Assembly: GCA_029245125.1 (NCBI GenBank)
Contig: JAQWPZ010000017.1
Location: forward strand, 1 to 64,000
Reading direction: 5' to 3'
DNA: 64,000 bases
Source of the DNA: Rubripirellula sp.
GTDB lineage: Bacteria; Planctomycetota; Planctomycetia; Pirellulales; Pirellulaceae
This document shows, in pieces, positions 28,554-38,900 of the stretch. Positions within the stretch are counted from its first letter, which is position 1; each line of letters starts with the position of its first letter. Made by a program: the position numbers and the translations under genes. The notes under the pieces were generated by a model. That model had not been told where the DNA came from. It did no database searches and saw only the letters and a list, made by a program, of their open reading frames with translations.

Positions 28554-30925
28554 TGGCGGGTTACCGTTTCGTGAGCGTTAAGCAACAGACGGGCAACGCC
28601 TGTCCAGCTGGCGAGTTCAACTGGGGACGCCACCTCGGTATCGACGAAATCGTCTGCTGATTCAATCAACGTTTTGGCGGCTTGGGGAGCATTCCGATAG
28701 TGCTCGAGTTCCTTTGTAAAGAAATCAGTAAGCACCGACATTTCCGTCTCATCGGGCGGCCGAGAGAGAACGATCTGGAAACTTTCGCGTAGTCGTTCGG
28801 ATGTCGATGTCGCGGGTCGCTTCAGCAGTCGTGACGCTAGCGCGATGGAGGTGTCGACCAACGATGGATCATTCAGCAATACCAACGCTTCCAGCGGTGT
28901 GTTCGAGCGAGGCCGCTGGGCAGTGCATTCTTCGCGGCTGGGTGCATCCATCGCCTTGAGCATCGGATGCAGGAATTGACGTTGCCAATGAACATAGACA
29001 CCCCGCCGGTATTGTCCCGATCCGCGGTCGGGCGAATAAACTCGGCGGGGAAAATTCAAATGGCGATAGTAGCCGGCTGGTTGATGCGGCCGGACGCTGG
29101 GGCCCCCGACATCTGCGATAAAGAGACCGCTTGCGGTGAGTGCCTGATCTCGCACCATTTCCGCGGACAAGCGATAGCGAGACTGCCTCGCGAACCAGAG
29201 ATTGTTTGGATCTGCTGAGATCATCTCTGGTGCAGATTGTGAAGACTGCTGGTAGGTGCGGGTCAGGACCAATCGTCGCATCATCCGTTTGATGCTCCAG
29301 TTGTCTTGAACAAAATCGATTGCCAGGTGGTCCAACAGTTCGGGGTGTGTCGGTGGTTCACCCTGACCACCAAAATCTGCAAGCGAAGACGAAATTCCAC
29401 GACCGAACAACAAGAACCAAAGTCGGTTAACCATCACGCGTGCTGTGAGTCCGCCCACGCCTTGCTGATCATCGACCAACCAATGTGCCAAATCGAGTCG
29501 GTTCGCACGGCGATCGCCTGTTTTCAGCGTTCCTAAAAAAGATGGAACCGATGGCTTTACGATTGCCCCACTTTCATCGAGCCAATCGCCCCGCGGCAGC
29601 ACCCGCATTTCGCGAGGTTCCGTCGATTGAGTGATCATCGTGGTTCGTTTCGCAGCTTGTAGTTGGGCTTGCTCCTGTTCCAATCGTGCAAGGGTAGCGG
29701 CTTGGGTTTTCGTGCTTTCGTTTGAACCAGCGTTCTTAGGTTTTGCTGGATCGCTGCGAAGTTCAGAAAGTTGTTTATTGATCGTTCGTAGCCGATCACG
29801 CTGCCACTGAGTCAGGACAGCCATCTCAGGAGGGCGTCGGGTCGGCAACGCATTGGAACCAACTTTGAAATGCTGGTCTTCATCGACATCGGCAAAGAAT
29901 GCAGCGAGCGAATAAAAGTCCTGAATCGTGTAGGGATCGTATTTATGGTCGTGGCATTGCGCGCAGCCTACTGTGGCACCGAACCAAACTGCTGACAGAT
30001 TTCGTATCCGATCAGCCGCGTACATTGCCAAGTACTCTTTCGGCTGGACCCCTCCTTCATGTGAAGTTTGCAACAGGCGGTTGTACCCGCTGGCAACGAG
30101 GTCGTTCTCATCCGCTCCCGGCAGCAGGTCGCCCGCTAATTGTTGACGAGAGAATTCGTCAAACGGGATATCCCGATTGAAGCAATCGATTACATAGTCT
30201 CGATAGGGGGAAATGTTGTGATCTTGATCGCCGTGGTATCCAACCGTGTCGGCGTATCGAACCAGATCAAGCCAATAGGTTGCCATCCGCTCACCGAACG
30301 CGGGTGAGTCGAGAAATTCGTCTACCAATCGACCAAAGGTTTGACGGCTTGGGTCGGCGAGATAAGTCGCAACTTGCTGCTCGCTTGGTGGCAACCCCGT
30401 CAGGTCGAAAGCCAAACGTCGAATCAGTGTGACGGGATCGGCATCTTTGGCGGGTTCCATTGCCTGTTTGCGTTGCGCAGTCAGCACAAAATGATCGATC
30501 GGATCGCGAGGCCATTCTGATTGGGTATCGGGAACTCGTTGTGGCAGGGGTTTTGAGTAAGCCCAATAGGCTTGATACGGCGCTCCCTCGCGAACCCAAT
30601 TTTGAAGCAAGTCGATCTGTTCGGCAGTCAGCGATTTGCCTGAATCCGGTGGTGGCATTTGCGAGTCCGGATCCGTGGAGATGATCCGCAGAATCAATTC
30701 GCTGAGTTCGAGATCTCCCGGCCTGATCGCAGATTCTTTTGCGTCTTTTTCAACATCCAGCCGCAGGTCGGCTTCGCGATGCTTCGCATCAGGTCCATGG
30801 CAAAAGAAGCATTTATCCGACAAGATCGGCCGGACATCGCGATTAAAGGAAATCTCGTCGGTGAAGCCGTAATCGAGTCCGATGACCCAAGAAATGGCGA
30901 AGATCAGCAGGAATCGCACGAGCAA
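28550..30925 (-). CDS. PSD1/DUF1549/DUF1553 planctomycete cytochrome-c-type protein
   Basis: ISFNRDVRPILSDKCFFCHGPDAKHREADLRLD (CxxCH), FDLTGLPPS, YWLDLVRYADTVGYHGDQ, VGCAQCHDHKYDPYTIQDFYSLAAFF, RPRSNTPLEALVLLNDP; overlaps the DUF1501 gene by 4 bp. Confidence 0.95.
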   Translation of the reverse strand: MLVRFLLIFAISWVIGLDYGFTDEISFNRDVRPILSDKCFFCHGPDAKHREADLRLDVEKDAKESAIRPGDLELSELILRIISTDPDSQMPPPDSGKSLTAEQIDLLQNWVREGAPYQAYWAYSKPLPQRVPDTQSEWPRDPIDHFVLTAQRKQAMEPAKDADPVTLIRRLAFDLTGLPPSEQQVATYLADPSRQTFGRLVDEFLDSPAFGERMATYWLDLVRYADTVGYHGDQDHNISPYRDYVIDCFNRDIPFDEFSRQQLAGDLLPGADENDLVASGYNRLLQTSHEGGVQPKEYLAMYAADRIRNLSAVWFGATVGCAQCHDHKYDPYTIQDFYSLAAFFADVDEDQHFKVGSNALPTRRPPEMAVLTQWQRDRLRTINKQLSELRSDPAKPKNAGSNESTKTQAATLARLEQEQAQLQAAKRTTMITQSTEPREMRVLPRGDWLDESGAIVKPSVPSFLGTLKTGDRRANRLDLAHWLVDDQQGVGGLTARVMVNRLWFLLFGRGISSSLADFGGQGEPPTHPELLDHLAIDFVQDNWSIKRMMRRLVLTRTYQQSSQSAPEMISADPNNLWFARQSRYRLSAEMVRDQALTASGLFIADVGGPSVRPHQPAGYYRHLNFPRRVYSPDRGSGQYRRGVYVHWQRQFLHPMLKAMDAPSREECTAQRPRSNTPLEALVLLNDPSLVDTSIALASRLLKRPATSTSERLRESFQIVLSRPPDETEMSVLTDFFTKELEHYRNAPQAAKTLIESADDFVDTEVASPVELASWTGVARLLLNAHETVTRQ

Positions 30926-31027
30926 CTCAATAGATTGGGTTTAGAAAGTCTCGCCAGACGCAGCTAGCGTTTCGAACCCTCATTCTATCTGACAGTCCGA
31001 TGGATGCCATTTGAGGGTCAGATTGGG

Positions 31028-31606
31028 CTAGCGAGTGCATCGGTACACGAACGCGGGGGGCAGATTTCGCCAAACGGTTGGACTTCGCTCAACCAACGAG
31101 AATGTTTCCGATAATAGTCGTGAAAAACGAATTCCGGCCGGCAGAATGACACCCTGCCAATAGGCGAATGTGGCAAATTGGGCGCCTGGAGGGAGCATCA
31201 TTAACATCGCATCGAAGATCTCCCGTTGCAGTGATTCGGGGAATGACGCCCAAGGCAACCCGCACACAATCGCATCGATCTGGTCCATTGACTGATCGCG
31301 ACAAAGCTCGGCTACTCGCGTGGCGCTGTCTTCGTAGACCACGACGTCAGGACATCGTGCTCGTGTTTTTGCGGCTAACTCGGCCGATCGTTCGATCGAG
31401 AAGAAGTTGCAATCGGGGTGTTTGCGGTTTCCAATTTGTTCGGTGAAAACGCCTGTACCCGGCCCGAATTCCACGACATTGCGAATCTTTGCCCAATCGA
31501 ACGAATCCACCATCATTTCTGCAAGAGCATCACTGCTTGGGGCGATTGCACCTACCTGAGTTGGGTGGCGGGCAAAATTTTTCAGGAAAGTCAGGGCGTC
31601 AGACAT
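31028..31606 (-). CDS. Class I SAM-dependent methyltransferase, phospholipid N-methyltransferase-like
   Basis: FLKNFARHPTQVGAIAPSSDALAEMMV...NVVEFGPGTGVFTEQI. Confidence 0.8.
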   Translation of the reverse strand: MSDALTFLKNFARHPTQVGAIAPSSDALAEMMVDSFDWAKIRNVVEFGPGTGVFTEQIGNRKHPDCNFFSIERSAELAAKTRARCPDVVVYEDSATRVAELCRDQSMDQIDAIVCGLPWASFPESLQREIFDAMLMMLPPGAQFATFAYWQGVILPAGIRFSRLLSETFSLVERSPTVWRNLPPAFVYRCTR

Positions 31607-31691
31607 GGAGGCAGTGTATCTCTACTAGTTTGACCGGAGATCGACAGGGCGGATGGATCCATCTTCGCCTCTAGTAGGGTAACATGCACCC

Positions 31692-32114
31692 ATGCAAGTT
31701 CCGAGTACTAGCCACCGTCGCAGCGTCGGCGCGAATATGACACCGATGATCGACGTGGTTTTCCTGTTGATCATTTTCTTTCTAGTGTCGAGTCATCTAG
31801 CTCGTCAGGAGAATCGTTTGCCGTTGGAGCTACCGACAGCAGCAACCTTTGATCCTTTTGACCCTGAGCGGGCACCGGTGACGATTAGCGTGAATCGCCA
31901 GGCACAGTGGCTGGTTGCGGGCGATGTGGTCGATTTGTCGGCTCTTCGGGACGTCTTGTCGGATTTGATTGAGCAGCAAGGATCTGCTGCGGCAATTCGA
32001 ATCCGTGCTGATGGTGCCGTGCAATATCGGTATGTAGAACCAATTTTGCGGGAAGCGGCATTGAAGGGGATTACGGACGCCGCGATCGCTGTTCGGGAGC
32101 GTGACGCACAGTGA
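31692..32114 (+). CDS. exbD: Biopolymer transporter ExbD/TolR
   Basis: VGANMTPMIDVVFLLIIFFLVSSHLARQENRLPLELPTA. Confidence 0.92.
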   Translation: MQVPSTSHRRSVGANMTPMIDVVFLLIIFFLVSSHLARQENRLPLELPTAATFDPFDPERAPVTISVNRQAQWLVAGDVVDLSALRDVLSDLIEQQGSAAAIRIRADGAVQYRYVEPILREAALKGITDAAIAVRERDAQ

Positions 32115-32554
32115 GAACTCCAAAGGTCCACGACAGCGAATCGATGGAGTTAAAAATGACTCCGATGATTGATGTTGTTTTTCTGCTACTCGTGTTCTTT
32201 GTTTGGACGAGTAGTTTCGAAATCCCTGAATTCGATTTGCCTAGTTCCATCGCACAACCGCCCGCCGGTGGAACCGAAATCAGCACCGATACGCCGCCCC
32301 CTGAAGCATTTGATGAAATTGTCGTCCGACTTGATCGACGAGAGGCCCAATTGGTCATCGAGGTCGGTAGTCAATCGTTCCCTGACATCGATGCTTTGGG
32401 GATCTATTTGACAGAAGTCTTGTCACTGGGGGTTCAACCACCGGTCATTGTTGATCCTGCAGACCAGATCTCGATGGCGGTGGCAGTTCAGGTCTACGAC
32501 GCGGCCCGCGACGCGGGAGCCGATCGCGTTCTGTTTGCGGCTGAACCGGAGTAG
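32111..32554 (+). CDS. exbD: Biopolymer transporter ExbD/TolR, second copy
   Basis: MELKMTPMIDVVFLLLVFFVWTSSFEIPEFDLPSSIA; 4-bp overlap with the first copy. Confidence 0.92.
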   Translation: MRTPKVHDSESMELKMTPMIDVVFLLLVFFVWTSSFEIPEFDLPSSIAQPPAGGTEISTDTPPPEAFDEIVVRLDRREAQLVIEVGSQSFPDIDALGIYLTEVLSLGVQPPVIVDPADQISMAVAVQVYDAARDAGADRVLFAAEPE

Positions 32555-32557
32555 ACC

Positions 32558-34900
32558 ATGCGAAGCCGGTTTCTGTGCGTCATGTTGCTCGCATCAAGCC
32601 TCATTAGTGAGGCTCCGAATTTGCTCGGCCAACCACCTGTTGGACGACGCACAATCGATCTCGATCAGGATCTGTTTCAGGCGTTAGTGAATGCGAATCG
32701 GTTTGCCGATGCGATCGAGCTATGCCAAGCCCGATCACGTGGTGCCGATCCTCGCAGTGACTTGGCAGCGAAATGGGCCGTCAGGACGTCTCAGGCTCTT
32801 TCCGCCAAACAGTTGGTGAATGAGACGTTTACAGACGCAGAGACACAGGCCGTGCAGGAACCTGTGTCTCAGTTGTTGATTGCTTACCCTGATCAGGCAC
32901 GAAGTTTCTTTCTCGAAGCGCAGCAGCGTCGTGTTCAACGAGACGCAGCGAGGCATGCTGTATTACGAGCTGCGATCTCGCCAAGCGATAATGACCAGAA
33001 TGAGGCAGCCGCTGGTCGCTTGGTTCGAGCTGCGAACGAAATGGAAGCTCTGTCCGAACGCATCGCTGATGAGCGTTCACGACTTAGTGGCAGTCGTGAT
33101 CTGGATAGCCAACAGCAAATTGCCGACTTGACGCGATTGGAACAGTCGCTGCAAATCGATCTTGTTTCGTTGTCGTTATTGCAAACAGAATTGTTTTCTC
33201 GTGGCAGCCAAGATGGTGTTGCGGCTGCAGTCAGTGCCGAACAGGCTGCTGTTGCCGCACAAGCAAAATTACCGAACGGATCTGCTGCGCGGAGTGAAAT
33301 AGAGCGATTGAGAATCGAATCAATCCTGCGTGCTGATCAAGCCAAACGTGCTGACGGGGAATGGAAGCAAGCAATTGCAAAGGAAACAGGTTTGCGGTCA
33401 CCGCAGTGGCTTGCATTACGAATTCGCATCGATTTGGCACTCGACCAAATCCCGCAAGCGGAATCTCGATTGGCATCGTTCTACGGTACGACTCCTCGTT
33501 CAGCGCCTCTATCGGTCGAGATGGACCTAGCGAGGTTAGAGTATCTAATTCAAAGCACGCAAAATGGTGTCGTTGGTTCGTGGTTAGATGAAATCGGCAA
33601 GCGTGGTGGCCCCTATGCCCGCCGTCGCGCCGAAGCGTGGTCCCTCAACTATCTCAAGCAGTCATCAATTGGCAGTCGACCTAAAGTCGATCCCTCGATT
33701 ATCGCTGCCCAAGCAAAGGATTGGTTGCGGCGCGGAGAATTGACTCGCGCCGCCGAGTTGTTGTCAGCGGCAGCAGCGGCTGAAACAGACATGAGCCGTG
33801 CGATCTCGCGAGCCATTGAAGCGGCAGCCGCTTGGAAGAAGGCGGGGGCATCAAGCAAAGCAGCGGAAATCTTATCTGACATCGCGCTCAGCAAACCCCG
33901 GGGGCGCGGCGCTGCTGCCGCACATTTGCAGGCCATCGTGTTGGCTGCTGCCAGCAATGAATCTGGTGTTGCAGAAAAAGTTGAAGCCATGCTCCGCAGG
34001 AATCTTGACCAATGGCCTCAAGGTAAAGCGGCCGACGGAGCGCGACGCTGGCTCGTTAAGTTGCTTGAATCACGGTCGCGTCCTATTGACGCGGCGGTCG
34101 CCGCAACCCGGGTCGCTGATGTCGATCTTGACTCCAAGCAACTCGGCCGCATCCTGGCGCAATGGCGATCTGCGTTTCGATCAATCGATCCTAGTCAAGC
34201 GACTGATTTCAATACGCAGCTTGAGGAAGCGTTTGCATCACTTCGTAAAAATCCGGCTGGGGTTGGCACACACCGACTGATCTTCGCGCTCGTTGCGGAT
34301 CGTTCTTGGTTGCTGGGTCTACCGTCTGCTAACGCTGCAGAGCCTCCTTGGATTGATGCACTTATCGAATTTCGAAAAACGGGCAACGAAGATCAAGGTT
34401 TGTCGACGATTCCGGAAGCTGAGCGAGAGGATGTTATCAGTCGATTAATGTTAGATGGACGCGGCGAACCGTCTCGACGTCGAGCGATTGCCTCGTTGAT
34501 CGAGACGTGGTTTGAGTCACGGGATAGAGAACCACCACCTTCTCTCGGATATGTTGAGCGATTGCTTTGGTTGAATCAGACATCCGAAGCGATCGGGATG
34601 GCCAATTCGTTGGTCAAGAGTTCACCCGATTCAGCCAAGGCGATTCAAGGAGTCGCTGAATTACTTGGGTCCAGTCGAGATGCGGAAGCCCGTAAAGAGG
34701 CAATTGGGTGGTGGGACCAACTCGCGGCTGGCAGTACTTCCGGAAGCGACGTGTGGCATAGGGCAAAGCTGGCAGCAATCCGCTTGTTGGCGGCTACTGG
34801 GCAGAACGATCAGGCACGTCAACGCGCAAAATACATCTTGCTGACTAAGCCTGATCTTCCACTTGATCTGCGACGTCGGTATCGGGCAGCGGCCAACTAA
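32558..34900 (+). CDS. Secreted TPR-like helical-repeat protein co-transcribed with ExbD pair
   Basis: 780 aa; signal MRSRFLCVMLLASSLISEAPNLLGQ; Ala/Leu-rich repeats such as LTRAAELLSAAAAAETDMSRAI; starts 3 bp after exbD. Confidence 0.7.
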   Translation: MRSRFLCVMLLASSLISEAPNLLGQPPVGRRTIDLDQDLFQALVNANRFADAIELCQARSRGADPRSDLAAKWAVRTSQALSAKQLVNETFTDAETQAVQEPVSQLLIAYPDQARSFFLEAQQRRVQRDAARHAVLRAAISPSDNDQNEAAAGRLVRAANEMEALSERIADERSRLSGSRDLDSQQQIADLTRLEQSLQIDLVSLSLLQTELFSRGSQDGVAAAVSAEQAAVAAQAKLPNGSAARSEIERLRIESILRADQAKRADGEWKQAIAKETGLRSPQWLALRIRIDLALDQIPQAESRLASFYGTTPRSAPLSVEMDLARLEYLIQSTQNGVVGSWLDEIGKRGGPYARRRAEAWSLNYLKQSSIGSRPKVDPSIIAAQAKDWLRRGELTRAAELLSAAAAAETDMSRAISRAIEAAAAWKKAGASSKAAEILSDIALSKPRGRGAAAAHLQAIVLAAASNESGVAEKVEAMLRRNLDQWPQGKAADGARRWLVKLLESRSRPIDAAVAATRVADVDLDSKQLGRILAQWRSAFRSIDPSQATDFNTQLEEAFASLRKNPAGVGTHRLIFALVADRSWLLGLPSANAAEPPWIDALIEFRKTGNEDQGLSTIPEAEREDVISRLMLDGRGEPSRRRAIASLIETWFESRDREPPPSLGYVERLLWLNQTSEAIGMANSLVKSSPDSAKAIQGVAELLGSSRDAEARKEAIGWWDQLAAGSTSGSDVWHRAKLAAIRLLAATGQNDQARQRAKYILLTKPDLPLDLRRRYRAAAN

Positions 34901-34915
34901 TCGAGTCATTCAAGA

Positions 34916-35356
34916 TTGAACAAGAACACAAGGCCCCGACGGTTCGTTGTCCTGCGGCATAACGTCGGCTTAAACTTGAAACGCACCGCCCAAGATCATC
35001 TTGATTGGATGTTTGAGCGTGAGGATCAAACATTGGAAACGTGGGAAACCCCGCTCGTCGCGACATTTATCGAATCGACCACAGTGGTGACTCGTCGTTT
35101 GAACAATCACCGCCTTTCTTATCTTGAATTCGAAGGGCCGCTTGGTGGTGATCGCGGCGAAGTCAAGCGAGTGATCGCTGGCGAGTATCAATCGCTCACG
35201 ATCGAGAAAGAATTAATCCAGTTACAGATCGTTTGGCAAGAGGACGGTACTGCGAACACCGCCCAGCTGGACTTTTTTCAAAATGCGGTCGATGAGTCGT
35301 CTGTCCGCAACGTCTGTAGTGACGTTTGGGGGCTTCGGATTTTACCACTCCGGTAG
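34916..35356 (+). CDS. Standalone LigD 3'-phosphoesterase-like protein
   Basis: RRFVVLRHN...DHLDWMFEREDQTLETWETP...NHRLSYLEFEGPLGGDRGEVKRVIAGEY: same layout as LigD PE (His, HxDxx, SW, H-Y-FEG, G-V-W-G-Y). TTG start at 34916. Confidence 0.7.
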   Translation: MNKNTRPRRFVVLRHNVGLNLKRTAQDHLDWMFEREDQTLETWETPLVATFIESTTVVTRRLNNHRLSYLEFEGPLGGDRGEVKRVIAGEYQSLTIEKELIQLQIVWQEDGTANTAQLDFFQNAVDESSVRNVCSDVWGLRILPLR

Positions 35357-35423
35357 AGTGCAAGTGGATGGATGGGTCCGGTGGGATGCTAAGATTCTCT
35401 CGCTAGCGAACCGGTGTGTCCTG

Positions 35424-35897
35424 TCAGGAACAAAATGATCCCGCCATCAGCTCGTCAATTCGCAACGCCAGCACATTTGGCTGTTTAGTGAGTTCGACTC
35501 GTAGCTCGCGCGAGATGCTCGTGTCGATATGTTTGTTGCGATATCGGACGGCGGCGAGTAACTGCCCTGATTCAATGACAATTCTCGGCTCACTTGCTTC
35601 TTCAGCAAGCAACTGCGGGAATTTTTCCGGTAGCCCTTCGGGCATCCACGCATTGAGCTCGTCAGCGCTGAATTTTGCCCACCAAGACCACTCTCGGCAA
35701 ACGTCTTGCGGCAGTCGTTCTATTCCTGCGGCCAGGTGCCGACTTGCTTGCTTGGTGCTTGCCGGCAGTGAAAAAACTGCCTGGGCGTAAAAGTCAGGGA
35801 CTTGTTTGGTCTTGCTAACAGCCGACGTCACTGAAATCACACCGAGTAATAACGCGCCGACCAATAAGATCGTGATTCGGTGGGTCCAGCTTCGCAT
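35424..35897 (-). CDS. Secreted hypothetical protein, possibly 3'-truncated
   Basis: 157 aa, N-terminal TM/signal; ...KQPNVLALRIDELMAGSFCS ends abruptly. Confidence 0.5.
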   Translation of the reverse strand: MRSWTHRITILLVGALLLGVISVTSAVSKTKQVPDFYAQAVFSLPASTKQASRHLAAGIERLPQDVCREWSWWAKFSADELNAWMPEGLPEKFPQLLAEEASEPRIVIESGQLLAAVRYRNKHIDTSISRELRVELTKQPNVLALRIDELMAGSFCS

Positions 35898-35930
35898 GTC
35901 GTTGCTCCCAAGGACAATGGCGAAGCAAGA

Positions 35931-38900
35931 TCAGAAACGAAGCGGTCTCGGTAACCAAGTGCGAAGTCGTTCCGCGACGCCTGGTGTTTCAGTCGGCTTG
36001 GGAGGCGAGTCACTTTGGTGTTCTGTCGGATTCAAGTGCTTGAGAGTTAACAGATGTTGAGCCCATGGATTTAGCAACAGTCGACCCGATGGAGCGAGGT
36101 TGCTGCGTTGAAGGCCTTGGACGGCTAAGAATGCCAGGCTCTGCAACTCTTCACGCTCTTGTTCTGTCGCAAAATGCTCATGCAGGCGTACGTCATCAAT
36201 CCACACTTTGCCCGTTGAAAGGCTATCAATCGTCAGTCTTAATGAATCAACGATCCCGCGATGGATTCCGTCTGCTTCAAGGATCACGTGCTGCTTATTC
36301 CATTTGCCATCTCGGGGCACTTCAAATTCTGTGGCGAATCGGATGGGTTGGCCATTTCGTGAAGCTTCGATCGAAACCTTTAACCGGTGGGGTGGTGCAT
36401 TCTCTTGGCGTTCGCTGAGACAAGCGATAGAAACTGCCAGCCGACCTGATTGGGGTGGTTCAATGGTTTCAGTGACCAGCCAAGTGCGACTGGGTGATTT
36501 TGGGTCAGTCGTCAACAAGACCGATTGCTTCCCGGAAAAGTGTTCGCGCTCATCGACTTTAACGCAATCGGGTGGATGTTGAGCGTGCAACCAACCCACG
36601 AGTCCCATTTTTCCAGATTGCTCGAAGCTTCCATTTCGCGGCTGCCCACTTGGTTCGAGGTCTGAGAGCGATCCGAGTCTCTCTACCACAGAGGTGACTT
36701 GCTGTTTGATTCTTTGCAAGGTTTGGATTCCACCACCCACGCGTGATGTCCAACCTGTCAGCTTGATCGTTTTCGTGGAAGCGGCTGATGCCCGCAGAAC
36801 GACCATTTGTCCGGCGGGTACCGTAACGCGAATTCGGTTGTTGCTGCGTGGTTGAAGCAGTAACGGTGTACTGCTGTCCCAGCTAGCCGAAGCTGACGTC
36901 TCCAGGTCAATCTCTGAAGGCCAAGGGACGCTGCTTATGATCGCAACGTACAACTGGTCATCGATTGTGCTCGTCTTGACATGTACCGTTTGTGCGGTGG
37001 GTGTTGAACCCGGTGCATCCGCCAACGGAATTGCAGGAAGGCTTGTGAATGCAGAAAAAAAATCTCTAAGCTCGTCATCCAATTGATTGAAGACAACCGA
37101 TTGGTCGATCAGCAAAGTGTTGGGTTCCAGTTGATTCATCACTTGACTGAGGTCAAACTCCCAGCCTAGTCGAATCTTTCCTTGGTTAGTGGTAGGGGTT
37201 GTCGCCCGAACGAGCACTGCTGAGGATCTCTTTGCATTGGTGTCTGCTAGATCCGAAATTTGCTGTGAAAACAATTGACGGTCCGAGAGGATTTGTTCGT
37301 TACCGTCACGAATGATGAATGCTAAATCCCAGTCAGCTTTTGAAGTTGTTTCCAAGTCAACCAAACTCTCTGTTGGCAACAGCATGAGTGCGGGGCGATC
37401 GCTCAGCATGGAAGTGATCACGTCGAAAGCATTGTGTGTCTCTGCTTGAATCCAATCATCAAAGGCGTCTGATTGGGCCAGCTCAGATCGCGCTTCTAGA
37501 TCTAATTGGTTCACTTGCAAACCAGCGGATTTGGCAAATCTGGCGATGGTCAATGGGTCACGCTCCACGTCTGACGGTGGTTGCAAGTGACTGCCCTGAT
37601 CAGCGAACAAACCTAGTCCAGCATAGTGCGGGTATTGCTTGTAGCGAGCATCGAGATCATGAAGCCAGGTCGCCAAACTCTGTTGAACTGCTGGATTCAA
37701 GAGGTCGTATTGGCCACTGCGATTTGTTTCGTCCCGTGTAAGTTCAGCGACACGGCTTGGCTGAGATCGCAGTGCTTCCTCCAATTCGGCAAGCAGGTCT
37801 GTCGGCCGGACAGAGACATAGACTTGCAGCGATTGCTTCGAAAGCAACTGCATTGCGAGTTGGACAGGATCGTCGAAGTGGAGGTTGGACAATCCACTGC
37901 CCTGCGTAATCGCTGGCAACATTACACCCGTCAGATTCATTTGATGGGCATAGTCAGCCAAGCGTATGGAACTTCGCCAGATTCGCTGTGCAACGACCGT
38001 CGCTTTCTGAAAATCACTGCGACCAAGTGGTGTCGAGTTGCTCCAGTGTTCCACCCAATTCTCATCTGTGACGCGTAGCGTCACTGCTCGCCGAGGTGAG
38101 GCAGAATCATTCGCCAAAGCTGGCTTCGAATCACCTAGCCGTTTGGGGCCTGCTTCGACGCGGATCGATTCAATCGCTGCATCATCAGTACTCAGGTTGG
38201 TGAAGTATATCTGTTCTCCCACTTTGGGATAATGAATCCAGGTATGTTCCAGCCATGGGTTCTCGGAATTGGCAACCGTATCCTGGACGATCACAAACGA
38301 GTGGCTGGGGGAATCGATCGTTCCGAAATGAACACGCAAGTGAATGGGTCGGTTCTGTGCCATGCGAATTCTGATTCGGTGAGGAATCGCTGGTTGCAGA
38401 ACGGGCAGTGCTGTTTGAAAGACTTCATTTGATGTTAGCAGCGAAACCGTTTTGTCCGCATAGGATTCGCTGGCTAAAGCATTCTGACTCGGTTCGATTT
38501 CTGGGCCAGGAATGAATCGCGAGGTGGATTGGGGAATCCACGTGCCAACCGACCAGGAAGGTTCCGATGGTTTGATTTCGCCAACGGCTTCCCAGTCTGG
38601 TTGATCTGGGGCCAATTCAGTCGCACTTTGATTCACAGTATGCACAACAACTGGCTGGCCCTGTTGTAACAACGGCAGATCGCGTCGACGGATCCGCGAC
38701 CAGATGTTTTCATCTTCTTTGAACAATAGCGATCGAACTTCATAGACACCAACAGTTGTTGGTGTCTGAAAATCGACAGTGACTGCTGGGCTGTTGCCTA
38801 GTGCATCGACCTGCATGATGTGACGCGAATCGCTTATCGTTTGCCCATCATCAACTCGAATCAATGATGCGTGCAACACGAGTTGCTGAGAAGCGTGCTG

